A program made the translations under genes and the position numbers. Below, in pieces: positions 28,011-36,217 of a stretch of 64,000 nucleotides of DNA. The number at the start of each line of letters is the position of its first letter. Within the stretch, counting starts at the first letter, position 1. The stretch is from Lachnospiraceae bacterium UBA2734 (GTDB lineage Bacteria; Bacillota; Clostridia; Lachnospirales; Lachnospiraceae): assembly GCA_002353635.1 (NCBI GenBank), contig DEKA01000005.1, positions 24,603 to 88,602 of the forward strand, in the 5' to 3' direction. The notes beneath the pieces were generated by a model, which was not told the origin of the DNA, searched no databases, and saw nothing but the letters and a program-made list of their open reading frames with translations.

Positions 28011-29306
28011 ATGCGAGTGATGTATATAGCACCCCGCTATCACACGAACCAGGCGGCGGTCATGCGGGGATGGAAGGAGCACGGGGACGAGGTTCTTTTC
28101 GTCTCAAGATCGAAGGGCTTTGCGGAGGACTACACTGATATTACGCCGGTGATGGTGCCTTACGCAGGAAGCTATCAGAAATTCGAGAAGCTCTACTGTG
28201 CACTGAAGAAAAATGATCCGTTTGCACACAATATAGGTCTGCGGCTGGGGTATCCATCCGGCAGAAGAATAGGGGAGCTGCTGGACAGTTTCCAACCGGA
28301 TCTCGTAATCCTGCGCGAGAAGTCAGTTTACTCGATTGCCTGTTACAGACAGTGCAGGTTAAGAGGCATCCGCACACTCCTTTACAACCAGAGCCCGCTC
28401 TACGAGGAGCCGGGTGAGATACACGATGATGCAGGGCACCGCCTGATGGATGCTCTTCTTCCGTTACCACGATTCACGCCTGTGCGCGCGGCAGCGGGAT
28501 GGACGGTCGGCGAAGACGGCAGACCTGTGCAGATCAAGACGGCGGGGGAGACGGCCGGCAATGACGGTGAACCTGTGCAGATCAAGGCATCACGGAGCAG
28601 AGGGGAGAGCGGGACGGACCATATCACACCCGCGCTGCAGCAGGCAGTACCTCCGGTGCGAACTCAAAATGCATGGTTTGTTCCTTTTGCAGCGCAGCTG
28701 ACGAGGAGCCCTGACAGAAAGGATTACTGTCAGGGCGGGCGGATCCGCATCCTTGATGTGGGCAAATTCGAGCGCAGAAAGAACCATCTTCTCATGCTGG
28801 ACGCCTTTGCCAAAGTGCAGCGGGAGATTCCGTCGGCACGGCTGACAATTGCGGGGCAGGTGAGTGATGATTTTCACAGAGCCTACTATAAAGAGGTGAT
28901 GGCGCATATTGAGGAGCTTCACCTCTCTGATACAGTCACTGTGCGCACGAATCTTGACCGCACGCAGATGTATGAGGAGTATGCGCGCACGGACCTCTAT
29001 GTGTTGCCCAGTACCGGTGAGCCCGCAGCCTTTTCTCCTCTTGAAGCGATGGCGGAGTCCATTCCTGCCGTATCCGGAACGGGAAACGGCACGGCGGACT
29101 ACATTGTGCCGGGGGAGTGCGGCAGTATTTTCAGAGATCAGGATGTGGAGTGTCTTGCGGCAGCAATTCTCTCCGTGATCAGCGATCCCTCGAACATCCG
29201 GCGGATGGGGGAGGGCGCGTATGCGAATATGCGGCAGCATTACCAGTTCGTCAATTATTACGATGCGCTGATGCAGATTCTGAAGGCCCAAAATGAACAT
29301 GGATAA
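28011..29306 (+). CDS. Glycosyltransferase family 4 with repeat-containing linker
   Basis: GT-B enzyme. The N-terminal half (YIAPRYHTNQAAVMRGW) and the C-terminal half (DVGKFERRKNHLLMLDAF and PSTGEPAAFSPLEAMAESIP) are typical of GT4. Between them, near residues 160-205, lies a hydrophilic linker with two 16-residue repeats (GEDGRPVQIK and GNDGEPVQIK cores). At 431 residues it is about 45 longer than its neighbours for this reason. The stop overlaps the start of the following GT2 gene. The linker lies where the two Rossmann domains join or in an adjacent loop, so it may change domain closure. Confidence 0.83.
   Translation: MRVMYIAPRYHTNQAAVMRGWKEHGDEVLFVSRSKGFAEDYTDITPVMVPYAGSYQKFEKLYCALKKNDPFAHNIGLRLGYPSGRRIGELLDSFQPDLVILREKSVYSIACYRQCRLRGIRTLLYNQSPLYEEPGEIHDDAGHRLMDALLPLPRFTPVRAAAGWTVGEDGRPVQIKTAGETAGNDGEPVQIKASRSRGESGTDHITPALQQAVPPVRTQNAWFVPFAAQLTRSPDRKDYCQGGRIRILDVGKFERRKNHLLMLDAFAKVQREIPSARLTIAGQVSDDFHRAYYKEVMAHIEELHLSDTVTVRTNLDRTQMYEEYARTDLYVLPSTGEPAAFSPLEAMAESIPAVSGTGNGTADYIVPGECGSIFRDQDVECLAAAILSVISDPSNIRRMGEGAYANMRQHYQFVNYYDALMQILKAQNEHG
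28509..28604 (+). repeat. 48-bp imperfect tandem repeat inside a GT4 gene
   Basis: Two units, 28509-28556 and 28557-28604. The first 30 bases of each are nearly identical, including the shared run ACCTGTGCAGATCAAG, and the repeat is in frame (16 residues). Confidence 0.75.
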
Positions 29307-30222
29307 ACCGTTTCTGACTATATTGACACCCGCCTACAACCGGGCGTCGAAGCTCCCATCGCTCTATGCCTCGCTCTGCAGCCAGACAGATAAAGGGTTT
29401 GTGTGGCTGGTGGTGGATGACGGGAGCACAGACGGGACAGAGAATCTGGTCCGCGGCTTCGCAGAAGAAAAGAGCGGATTCGAAATTGAGTACCTCCGCA
29501 AGGAGAACGGGGGCAAGCACACCGCACTGAACCTCGGGATCAGCCGGGTCCGGACGGAGCTCACTTTTATTGTCGACAGCGATGACCGGCTGACCCCGGG
29601 CAGTGCAGTAGCCGCCATTCGGCAGATCAGCAGAGAATATGCGCCGCGTCGGCAAACTGAGCACCTGTGCGGCTATAGCCTCCTGCGTGTAGATGAACAG
29701 GGCACCGTGAATGCGGGCAGTTTTCCGGTAGACGGCGCTATCAGCACCTACATGGAACAGCGGATCAATGCAGGACTCCTTGGGGATAAGGCAGAGGTAT
29801 TCTACACTGATGTGCTGCGGCAGTATCCCTTTCCTGTCTTTGCGAAGGAAAAGTTTCTCCCGGAGGATGCAGTGTGGATGGCCATGTCGCCGCCCTGGAA
29901 TATGGTTCATCTCAACCGGCCGGTGTATATCTGTGAGTACCTTGAAGGCGGACTGACAAAGAGCGGCCGCCGCATGAAAATCCATTCGCCCCTCGGGATG
30001 ATGTACCGCTCGAAGGTTTATCTGGAAAAGGACGGCGTGAAAACCAGCGTGCGCCTGAAGATGATGCTTCTGTATCAGATCTACGAGGGCTTTGCCAGGG
30101 ACCTGTACCGCAGTGGGGAGGAGGCAGAAGGGCGCGTATCCATCCGCCGCGGCTTCCTGTACTGGCTCATGTGGGTACCGGGCCGCATCCTCTGCATAAT
30201 TTGGAAAAAGCGATATGCATGA
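29293..30222 (+). CDS. Glycosyltransferase family 2
   Basis: GT-A enzyme of 309 residues. FLTILTPAYNRASKLPSLYASL opens the fold, WLVVDDGSTDGTENLV is the nucleotide-binding turn, and the metal site is FIVDSDDRLTPG, a canonical DSDD. EDAVWMAMSP near residue 195 supplies the catalytic ED pair. A C-terminal amphipathic part (RRGFLYWLMWVPGRILCIIW) may anchor the protein to the membrane. It begins inside the end of the upstream GT4 gene and is followed by the polymerase-like gene. The sugar is unknown. Confidence 0.88.
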   Translation: MNMDKPFLTILTPAYNRASKLPSLYASLCSQTDKGFVWLVVDDGSTDGTENLVRGFAEEKSGFEIEYLRKENGGKHTALNLGISRVRTELTFIVDSDDRLTPGSAVAAIRQISREYAPRRQTEHLCGYSLLRVDEQGTVNAGSFPVDGAISTYMEQRINAGLLGDKAEVFYTDVLRQYPFPVFAKEKFLPEDAVWMAMSPPWNMVHLNRPVYICEYLEGGLTKSGRRMKIHSPLGMMYRSKVYLEKDGVKTSVRLKMMLLYQIYEGFARDLYRSGEEAEGRVSIRRGFLYWLMWVPGRILCIIWKKRYA

Positions 30223-30348
30223 GTGTCTGAGCGCCTCGTCGGCATGCCTATGGATATGCGCATTCCGATCGGACAGGTGCAGAGCAGGCAGCACACAGAA
30301 AACGTGCCTGTGTCCCGGCGGCAGTATGTAAGGCGGAGAGGTTATCCG

Positions 30349-32172
30349 ATGACAAGAAAACTGACAGTGCAGGAACTGCTCTTTTATGTGTATTTTGCAC
30401 TTATGCTGGTGCTCAAGGGCACCGGCTTTACGGACGGACCGGTATACCGCGCGGCAATCCTTGCTTCTGTTGTCCTCGTATATCTCCGGATTGCACCAGG
30501 CGGGTACGACCGGCGCCAATACATGATGGTGATCGCCCTGACTGCGCTCATGTGCATCGTTTACTGGAGAACAAGGAATGAATCTGTTCTCTTTGTGATT
30601 CCTGCACTCCTGTGCGTGGAAGGGATCCCCATGCGTGATCTCTTTCGCTTCGGCGGCATCTTCTGGGGCCTTTCCTTTGTCTTTCAGGCTGTGACGCAGC
30701 TCCTTAATCTGCGAACAAGAGATTTTGTGATTCATCACAAGTTCGGACTGGGGTATGCTTTCCGTTGGGCGCTCGGCTATTCCCATCCCAATGTTCTGAT
30801 GGTCGCTTATACGGCGCTGATCATGTACCTTTTCTGGTACTGCAGAGGGGGACGGCATCTCCGCAGATGGATACTGACCTCCTTTTTCTTCGCCCTCTTT
30901 TTCTTCCTGTATTCCTTCAGCATCACCGGCATTTTATATTACAGCTCATTCATTCTTATTCTTGGTGCAGCGGAGATTCACAGGCGCTCCGGGCTTGGAA
31001 GCGGGGCAGTTTTGCGGGCTGCAGCAGAACTTCTTCTTCCGCTCTGCGTTCTCTTTTCCCTTGTCGTCCCTGTTGTGACTTATCCGGGGAAGATTTATCA
31101 GGTCCTCAATAAGCTGATGACGACAAGACCTCTGCTGACGCACTATTTTCTGACCCATTATGGTCTTAATCTGTTCGGCCTGCGCACTGACGGCATCGGA
31201 CGGAATCTGACTCTGGACTGTTCATACGCAAATCTCCTTATTTATAGTGGAAGCGTACTGTTCGCTGTCCTGATCGGCGCGTACTGCGTCACAATTGTCC
31301 GGACCTGCCGCATGATGCCTTCCTATGAGAGGAGTCTTCGCCTTGCAATTCTTCTCTCGACGGCCGTCGGCATGACCAGCGAGCCGTTCGGCTTCAACAC
31401 GGCGTACAAGAACACCGCGCTCTTTCTTGTCGGCGAGATGCTGTATGAGGTCACACGGGGCAGAGGAGAGCACGCTGTTCAGGCAGAGGGAGCTGTCCAT
31501 CAGGAGGCCGGCATCTCTGTGGCTCGGTCTGCATCTGAAAATATAACTCCCCGGAAGAAATCTTCCGGTTCCATCTCCTGGCTCTCCCGGCAGCACAACG
31601 TGCCGGATTTGCCCGCCGCAGCGGAGAAGGCCGCGGGGAGAAGCGCGCGGCTGTTCAAAAGGGCGGGCCGCCTCGGATTGGCGTTGGGGGCAGTCGGCGC
31701 AGCTGTCGGCATTCTCCTTGCTGCTTCACTGATGCGTCTTCCTTCGCACTGGTATGCCTTTCGCTCAAGCATCGATATAGAAGGAGAGGAGGGGCCGCTT
31801 TTTCTCACTGCGCAGCAGGCGCAGAGTCTTCGGGAGAATACCGACGTGCGGGTGATGGAGTACAAAGATGAAGAGACGCCGATGCAGGAGCTCATATCTC
31901 CGGGCGGTACGTTTGCAGATATCATGAAAGCGAATGAGGTTTCCGGACAGGACAAAACCGTAAACGGACAGGAATCCGGTACCGCAGCAGAGGAGGACAA
32001 TGCCAGGCTGAAGGAAAAGAGCGCTGAAGAAGAGGCATCTGCAGGAGTTCTGCAGGCGCCGAATCTCAACCGGATTGAATGTCTGCGGATTCTCTGCAGC
32101 GCAGGGCTCGCGGGCGCTCTTGCGGGAAGCGCCATCACCGTCCTTGTCGGAAAACTGCGGAAGCTTCAATAG
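30349..32172 (+). CDS. Wzy/O-antigen-polymerase-like membrane protein with long C-terminal extension
   Basis: The first about 370 residues form ten or so membrane helices, with a GYSHPNVLM motif and a large external loop (TRPLLTHYFLTHYGLNLFGL), as in Wzy-type polysaccharide polymerases of Firmicutes. The ATG at 30349 is chosen over the open frame upstream because GGAGAGG lies seven bases before it. The protein then continues for about 230 residues: a hydrophilic linker, a membrane helix (about 31672-31740), a roughly 115-residue external domain and a last membrane helix (about 32080-32150). That tail has the layout of a chain-length regulator. Polymerase function is inferred from layout and locus. 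Confidence 0.68.
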   Translation: MTRKLTVQELLFYVYFALMLVLKGTGFTDGPVYRAAILASVVLVYLRIAPGGYDRRQYMMVIALTALMCIVYWRTRNESVLFVIPALLCVEGIPMRDLFRFGGIFWGLSFVFQAVTQLLNLRTRDFVIHHKFGLGYAFRWALGYSHPNVLMVAYTALIMYLFWYCRGGRHLRRWILTSFFFALFFFLYSFSITGILYYSSFILILGAAEIHRRSGLGSGAVLRAAAELLLPLCVLFSLVVPVVTYPGKIYQVLNKLMTTRPLLTHYFLTHYGLNLFGLRTDGIGRNLTLDCSYANLLIYSGSVLFAVLIGAYCVTIVRTCRMMPSYERSLRLAILLSTAVGMTSEPFGFNTAYKNTALFLVGEMLYEVTRGRGEHAVQAEGAVHQEAGISVARSASENITPRKKSSGSISWLSRQHNVPDLPAAAEKAAGRSARLFKRAGRLGLALGAVGAAVGILLAASLMRLPSHWYAFRSSIDIEGEEGPLFLTAQQAQSLRENTDVRVMEYKDEETPMQELISPGGTFADIMKANEVSGQDKTVNGQESGTAAEEDNARLKEKSAEEEASAGVLQAPNLNRIECLRILCSAGLAGALAGSAITVLVGKLRKLQ

Positions 32173-32221
32173 GATAATTTTTAGATAACAGGGCAGGAAA
32201 TTTTAATTCTTTTTTAAGGAT

Positions 32222-32235
32222 TGAACAATTGTTCA
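32222..32235 (+). promoter_or_regulatory. 14-bp perfect palindrome, possible operator
   Basis: TGAACAATTGTTCA lies about 90 bases upstream of the rnf promoter candidate and 50 bases after the polymerase gene. Symmetry suggests a dimeric regulator site. It does not match the Rex consensus. Confidence 0.4.
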
Positions 32236-32323
32236 TCTTTTTTACACAGAAGAAGCGGATATCATGGGTCACAGTTTTGTGAATTTGTCCCAAGGCATCC
32301 GTTATTTTCATAGCAATTTATGG

Positions 32324-32350
32324 TTGATCTGGAAAGAAAAGGAGTATAAT
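32324..32350 (+). promoter_or_regulatory. Candidate promoter for the rnf operon
   Basis: TTGATC (32324-32329) and a perfect TATAAT (32345-32350) with a 15-base spacer, slightly short, in an AT-rich region 140 bases before rnfC. Confidence 0.5.
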
Positions 32351-32490
32351 AAATCCGTGTGCGGAATGGCGAAAAATAAAAAAAGTATAAATTCGCCCTC
32401 TGCCGGCAAGCCTCGAAGGCTGATAAAAAAGTAGGAACAGAGGCCTCTGCAGGGCAGACGCATAAAATCCTATACAAGGAGGAAAACATT

Positions 32491-33816
32491 ATGTTCTTTC
32501 GTGCTAAGCATTTGTCGAGCATCGATGCGGGTCATTACAAGAATACCGCCGACTGCGAGACAAAAGTAATGCCGGTCCCGGACGTAGTCAAGATCTCCAT
32601 GTCCCAGAACATCGGTGCACCCTGCCAGCCTCTTGTCAAGAAGGGCGATACCGTAAAGGTGGGGCAGAAGATCGGTGACACGGATGCATTCCTGCATGTT
32701 CCCGTACATTCCTCTGTATCCGGAACGGTGACAGGAATTGAGACCATGCGCAACGCCATGGGCGGCATGGACACCTTCGTTGTCATTGCGCCGGATAAGC
32801 TCCAGACAATGGACGAGAGCATCCACAAGCCTGAGGTGACGGACCACAAGAGCTTCGTCGCTGCCATCAAGGAGAGCGGCCTGGTAGGTCTTGGTGGTGC
32901 ATCCTTCCCGGCATGGCTCAAGTATGATCCGAAGAATCTGAGCGAGATCAAGACCATCATCGTCAACGGCGCAGAGTGCGAGCCTTTCATCACATCCGAC
33001 CACAGAACGATGCTCGAGGATGCCCAGAATGTACTCGACGGTGCACAGGCACTGGTCAAGTACCTCGGCGCAGAGAAGGCTTATATCGCGATCGAGAACA
33101 ACAAGCAGAATGCCATTGACAACTTCAACAAGATGATCAAAGAGCAGAACATCACGAATGTCGAGACGTTCCCTCTGCAGGCGCGCTACCCCAAGGGAGC
33201 TGAGCGTGTGCTCATCTATGAGGTGACAGGCCAGCAGTGTGATGCAGGCGTCCTTCCTGCAGCTCTTGGCGTCATCGTTGCCAACGTAACTTCTACCGCA
33301 TTCATTGGTCAGTATCTCAAGGACGGCGTTCCGCTGATCAAGAAGAGAGTGACTGTCGACGGCGATGCCATCAAGAATCCGCAGAACGTGCAGTTCCTTG
33401 TCGGCACACTGGTTGCAGATGTCATCGATTTCTGTGGCGGCTACAAGGCAGAGCCCAAGAAGATCCTTCTCGGCGGACCTATGATGGGCCGCGCGATCTT
33501 CACGGATGCACAGCCTCTTGTAAAGGCCAACAACGCAATCCTTGCCTTCACGGCTGAGCAGGCGCTCATCCCTGAGGAGACCGCATGCATCAACTGCGGC
33601 AGATGCCATCAGGCATGTCCGTTCGATCTGCTTCCGACCAAGTTCGCAGATGCATACGAGAGAAAAGACGTGCAGATGCTGCGCGATCTCAAGGTTATGC
33701 AGTGCATGGAGTGCGGCTCCTGCTCCTATGTATGTCCCGCACACCGTCCGCTTGCCTTCATGAACAAGCTCGGCAAGGCTATGGTAAAGGAGGCTGACAA
33801 GAATGGCAGAAAGTAG
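32491..33816 (+). CDS. rnfC: Electron transport complex subunit RnfC
   Basis: Peripheral subunit of the Rnf complex that couples electron flow between reduced ferredoxin and NAD+ to export of Na+ or H+. RnfC is the NADH/FMN-binding subunit. It has a biotin-lipoyl-like N-terminal part, the NGAECEPF FMN-site region near residue 150, and two ferredoxin-type clusters, CINCGRCHQACP and CMECGSCSYVCP, near residues 370 and 410. At 441 residues it is of normal clostridial length. AAGGAGG precedes the ATG. The gene overlaps rnfD by 14 bases. Confidence 0.97.
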   Translation: MFFRAKHLSSIDAGHYKNTADCETKVMPVPDVVKISMSQNIGAPCQPLVKKGDTVKVGQKIGDTDAFLHVPVHSSVSGTVTGIETMRNAMGGMDTFVVIAPDKLQTMDESIHKPEVTDHKSFVAAIKESGLVGLGGASFPAWLKYDPKNLSEIKTIIVNGAECEPFITSDHRTMLEDAQNVLDGAQALVKYLGAEKAYIAIENNKQNAIDNFNKMIKEQNITNVETFPLQARYPKGAERVLIYEVTGQQCDAGVLPAALGVIVANVTSTAFIGQYLKDGVPLIKKRVTVDGDAIKNPQNVQFLVGTLVADVIDFCGGYKAEPKKILLGGPMMGRAIFTDAQPLVKANNAILAFTAEQALIPEETACINCGRCHQACPFDLLPTKFADAYERKDVQMLRDLKVMQCMECGSCSYVCPAHRPLAFMNKLGKAMVKEADKNGRK

Positions 33817-34855
33817 AACATTCAAGACAAACTTACAGGTATCCTCCTCACCTCACCTTGTGACAACGCTGGATACCAGGAAGACAATGATGTACGTGCT
33901 GATCGCACTCGTTCCTTCCGCTGTTGCAGCTACCGTATACTTTGGTGCAGGAGCTCTGCTGCGTATCATTCTCGGCGCATTCTTCGCATTCGCCAGTGAG
34001 TGGTGCTACAACAGGATCATGAAGAAGAAGGACACGACGCATGATCTGTCCTGCCTCGTGACCGGTGTCATCCTCGCCATGAACGTGCCCGCCAACTTCC
34101 CTGTATGGATGCTGGCCATCGGCTGCGGCGTCGCCATTGTCATTGTGAAGTGCCTTTACGGCGGCATCGGACGCAACATTGCAAACCCTGCAATCGTCGG
34201 CCGTATTGTACTGCTTCTGTCCTGGACTTCCTACATGACCACATGGCCGCTGACAAGATTCCAGAAGACGGCAGATGCTGTTACCGGCGCTACCCCTCTT
34301 GGCATGCTGGCAGACAAGGTCTATGATCAGTTCCCGTCCCTGACGAATATGTTCATCGGTAACATCGGCGGTGCTCTCGGTGAGACCTGCACGATCGCCA
34401 TCATCCTCGGCGGTCTGTTCCTCATCTGGAAGAAGATCATCAGCCCGATCATCCCTTGTGCATTCATCGCGACGGTGTTCGTGATCGCTCTTGTTTACTA
34501 CGCAGTGAACCCGATCGACGGATACAATGCATTCCATATGGCTCTGTTCCACATCCTTGGCGGCGGCGTATTCTTCGGTGCGTTCTTCTGCGCAACAGAT
34601 TATGTCACAAGCCCCATCATGAACAGAGGCAAGCTCATTTATGGCATCGGCTGCGGCGTTGTCACCATGGTCATCCGTCTGATGTGCTCTTATCCTGAAG
34701 GCGTTTCCTTCGCCATCCTGTTCATGAACATCATGACACCTCTGATTGACCGCTATGTAGAGCGTCAGTTCTATGGCATCGCAGCAGCAGAGAAGGCAGC
34801 CAAGAAGGCCGCTAAGGAAGCTGCCGCAGCTGGAGCAAAGGAGGCGGCAAAATAA
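33803..34855 (+). CDS. rnfD: Electron transport complex subunit RnfD
   Basis: Membrane subunit with about nine hydrophobic helices. The motif AVTGATPLGML near residues 156-166 is the flavinylation site, where ApbE attaches FMN to the threonine. It ends in an Ala/Lys-rich tail (AAKKAAKEAAAAGAKEAA). It overlaps rnfC by 14 bases and rnfG by one base, so translation is coupled. The apbE gene at 50114 could supply the modifying enzyme. Confidence 0.97.
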   Translation: MAESRTFKTNLQVSSSPHLVTTLDTRKTMMYVLIALVPSAVAATVYFGAGALLRIILGAFFAFASEWCYNRIMKKKDTTHDLSCLVTGVILAMNVPANFPVWMLAIGCGVAIVIVKCLYGGIGRNIANPAIVGRIVLLLSWTSYMTTWPLTRFQKTADAVTGATPLGMLADKVYDQFPSLTNMFIGNIGGALGETCTIAIILGGLFLIWKKIISPIIPCAFIATVFVIALVYYAVNPIDGYNAFHMALFHILGGGVFFGAFFCATDYVTSPIMNRGKLIYGIGCGVVTMVIRLMCSYPEGVSFAILFMNIMTPLIDRYVERQFYGIAAAEKAAKKAAKEAAAAGAKEAAK

Positions 34856-35448
34856 TGGAAAAGACGAATAACTTCCATGAATACGTATATCCTGTCATTA
34901 TCCTGACAGTGATCGCATTCGTAGCAACGCTTCTTCTGGCGCTGACCAACATGGTTTCTGCCCCTGTCATTGCGAAGAACAGTGCAGCGAGAGCAGATGC
35001 CACAAGAAAGGAAGTCCTTGCAGACGGAGACAGCTTCGCTCCAGTGCAGGGACTGACAGACAGTGATCTTGCCAAGAGTTCCGACGGCAAGGCATCCATC
35101 GAGTCCACAGATGACGTACAGGCAGCTGCCAACGGCGCCGGTTATGTCATGACTGTACACACCACTTCTTTCGGCGGCGACCTCACCATGATGGTCGGCA
35201 TCGATAAGAAAGGTGCAGTGACAGGCGTAAAGGTAACTGATCATTCTGATACCCCTGGTGTCGGCACAAAGGATCAGGCAGATGATTATCTCGCACAGTA
35301 TGTCGGCAAGACTGAGTTGACAAGCCCTCTCAATGTCAAGAAGGAGAAGGACTTCCAGTACATCTCCGGTGCATCTGTTTCCGGTACTGCCATCCACAGA
35401 GGCGTCGGCGTTGCTCTCGATGAGTACAAGACTGTTGCTGGCAAGTAA
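34855..35448 (+). CDS. rnfG: Electron transport complex subunit RnfG
   Basis: FMN-binding-domain subunit with one N-terminal membrane helix and an extracytoplasmic domain. The covalent FMN site is expected in YISGASVSGTAIHRG near residue 170. The usual SGAT reads SGAS here, so serine would be the acceptor, as occurs in part of the family. VTDHSDTPGVGTK is another conserved part of the domain. The 197 residues are of normal length. The A of the stop of rnfD is shared with its start. Confidence 0.95.
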   Translation: MEKTNNFHEYVYPVIILTVIAFVATLLLALTNMVSAPVIAKNSAARADATRKEVLADGDSFAPVQGLTDSDLAKSSDGKASIESTDDVQAAANGAGYVMTVHTTSFGGDLTMMVGIDKKGAVTGVKVTDHSDTPGVGTKDQADDYLAQYVGKTELTSPLNVKKEKDFQYISGASVSGTAIHRGVGVALDEYKTVAGK

Positions 35449-35482
35449 TAAAGGTTACTGATCTGACAGCGGAAAGGAAAAT

Positions 35483-36217
35483 ATGGCTGAACAAAAGAAA
35501 TCCAAACTCAGTATCCTGACAAACGGTTTGATCAAGGAAAACCCTGTTCTGGTACTGGTTATCGGCACATGCCCGACACTGGCGACCTCCACATCCGTGG
35601 AGACAGGCTTTGGTATGGGCCTCGCCGCTACGGCGGTTCTGATCTGCTCCAATATTGTTATCAGTGCTCTGCACAAGCTGATTCCGGATAAGGTAAGAAT
35701 CCCCTGCTTTATCACCGTCATCGCTGCATTCGTTACCATCGTGCAGATGCTGCTGGAGGCATACGTTCCTTCACTTTACAGTGCACTGGGACTGTATCTG
35801 CCTCTGATCGTTGTTAACTGCATCATCCTCGGCCGTGCCGAGATGTTTGCATCCAAGAATTCTGTTGTTGACTCCGCTCTCGACGGTGTCGGCATGGGCC
35901 TTGGTTTTACACTGACTCTGTGCATCATGGGCTCCATCCGTGAGATCCTTGGTTCCGGCACATGGCTTGCAGGCGACTGGTTCGGTCTTGCTCCGGGATT
36001 CAAGGGCATCATTCTTCAGTCCAGATGGATTCCCGGCATGAACATCATGACCATGGTTCCCGGCGGATTCTTCGTATTCGCCTGTGTGATGGCCACTGTT
36101 CATTACTTTACAAGAGACAAGTCCAAGATCCGCAACAGCTTTGGCTGCGACGGCTGCGCTATGCAGGGCGTCTGCACGGATGACGACAAGGCAGCGGAGA
36201 AAGGAGCAGCAGCATAA
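35483..36217 (+). CDS. rnfE: Electron transport complex subunit RnfE
   Basis: Integral membrane subunit with six helices, paralogous to RnfA and to NqrD. The opening GLIKENPVLVLVIGTCPTLA and LPLIVVNCIILGRAEMFA are diagnostic, the latter with the cysteine that helps hold the intramembrane iron-sulfur cluster with RnfA. The hydrophilic C-terminus has an unusual cluster, CDGCAMQGVC, which adds three cysteines. It is preceded by 34 bases and overlaps rnfA by one base. Confidence 0.96.
   Translation: MAEQKKSKLSILTNGLIKENPVLVLVIGTCPTLATSTSVETGFGMGLAATAVLICSNIVISALHKLIPDKVRIPCFITVIAAFVTIVQMLLEAYVPSLYSALGLYLPLIVVNCIILGRAEMFASKNSVVDSALDGVGMGLGFTLTLCIMGSIREILGSGTWLAGDWFGLAPGFKGIILQSRWIPGMNIMTMVPGGFFVFACVMATVHYFTRDKSKIRNSFGCDGCAMQGVCTDDDKAAEKGAAA

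Larger units (their letters stand above)
32173..32490 (+). promoter_or_regulatory. Intergenic region and structured leader before rnfC
   Basis: This 318-base gene-free stretch holds a 14-bp palindrome, a promoter candidate and, from about 32357 on, a leader of roughly 130 bases with several possible stems: GGCGAA (32368) with TTCGCC (32392), AGCCT (32409) with AGGCT (32417), and CAGAGGCCTCTG (32438-32449), which is self-complementary. TCTGCC (32399-32404) could instead pair with GGCAGA (32453-32458). AAGGAGG lies eight bases before the rnfC ATG. It does not match a riboswitch class I know. Confidence 0.55.

Noticed and set aside
29251..30858. Long open frame on the minus strand (535 codons)
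   Set aside because: It lies opposite recognised GT2 and polymerase genes, has no family motif, and reflects the codon bias of the plus strand.
32277..32283. TTGTGAA, possible Rex half-site upstream of rnf
   Set aside because: The second half of the dyad is absent; a single 7-base match is expected by chance.
32357..32482. Known riboswitch (FMN, c-di-GMP) in the rnf leader
   Set aside because: The conserved cores of those classes cannot be found; only unspecific stems are visible.
32470..33825. 451-codon minus-strand open frame
   Set aside because: It mirrors rnfC almost exactly; rnfC is certain from its iron-sulfur motifs.
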